13,058 nt of DNA from Clostridiales bacterium. Lineage in GTDB: Bacteria > Bacillota > Clostridia > Oscillospirales > Acutalibacteraceae. The notes under the pieces are model-generated. The model ran no database searches, was not told where the DNA came from, and worked only from the letters and a program-made list of their open reading frames with translations. Positions within the stretch are counted from its first letter, which is position 1. Every line of letters starts with the position of its first letter. The stretch is taken from contig JAAZGX010000215.1 of the NCBI GenBank assembly GCA_012511005.1, forward strand, positions 1 to 13,058, given 5' to 3'. This document shows positions 13,057 through 13,058 of the stretch, one piece after another. The position numbers were made by a program, and so were the translations under genes.

Positions 13057-13058
13057 TG
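13056..13058 (+). other. Possible start codon of the next gene (overlapping TGATG)
   Basis: The methyltransferase stop TGA (13054-13056) overlaps an ATG (13056-13058) that ends the window. Such overlaps usually mark a translationally coupled next gene, and rsmI is the common neighbour. Nothing of the coding sequence is visible. Confidence 0.3.

Noticed and set aside
1..13058. tRNA, rRNA, CRISPR arrays, insertion sequences, prophage genes or toxin-antitoxin pairs
   Set aside because: I looked on both strands and saw no cloverleaf, spaced repeats, transposase or phage motifs, or terminal repeats.

Overview
The window looks like chromosomal DNA from an anaerobic, endospore-forming member of the Clostridia. 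The base composition is AT-rich by eye. It carries a pyruvate:ferredoxin oxidoreductase typical of anaerobes, the late forespore sigma factor SigG, and the sporulation/division cluster yabP-yabQ-divIC-yabR. It also has a two-subunit-type class I fumarase alpha chain, long-form HPF and a YabB-type tRNA methyltransferase. I see no phage, transposon, CRISPR, tRNA or rRNA sequence. The species cannot be named from sequence alone.

Layout. Positions 1-2954 (minus) hold most of nifJ, with its C-terminal end off the left edge. A 312-bp divergent intergenic region (2955-3266) with promoters in both directions and a perfect 16-bp palindrome separates it from a CNNM/CorC-type CBS membrane protein (3267-4700, plus), which ends at a terminator. 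Next comes a compact plus-strand operon: sigG (4904-5671), an organophosphate-antiporter-like MFS permease starting 3 nt later (5675-6970), and an overlapping HAD-IB phosphatase (to 7523), closed by a strong terminator. Then follow yabP, yabQ, divIC and yabR (7617-9255), another terminator, a lone fumarase alpha subunit (9313-10155), and hpf (10266-10793) with its own near-consensus promoter. Minus-strand genes converge on hpf across a shared hairpin: an orphan MacB/LolD-type ABC ATPase (10835-11518) and a dNMP-kinase-like P-loop protein (11599-12147). The window ends with a divergently transcribed TrmN6/YabB methyltransferase (12322-13056), whose stop codon overlaps a possible next start at the edge.

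How the genes relate. SigG drives late forespore transcription, and YabP/YabQ are spore cortex/coat-associated proteins, so 4904-8430 is largely a sporulation neighbourhood. The permease and phosphatase inserted behind sigG are not standard partners and look co-expressed with it. The other genes are housekeeping: fermentation (nifJ, fumarase), ribosome hibernation (hpf), division (divIC), and translation or RNA functions (yabR, trmN6).

Most genes here are well-known families. The observations most worth a second look are regulatory and contextual. They are a predicted hairpin that would bury the sigG ribosome binding site, the sigG-permease-phosphatase operon, a sigma-E-like -10 inside the terminator loop before yabP, a fumarase alpha gene with no adjacent beta gene, a perfect dyad at the hpf transcription start, and overlapping divergent promoters upstream of the methyltransferase. 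I did not find convincing evidence of a wholly new system.
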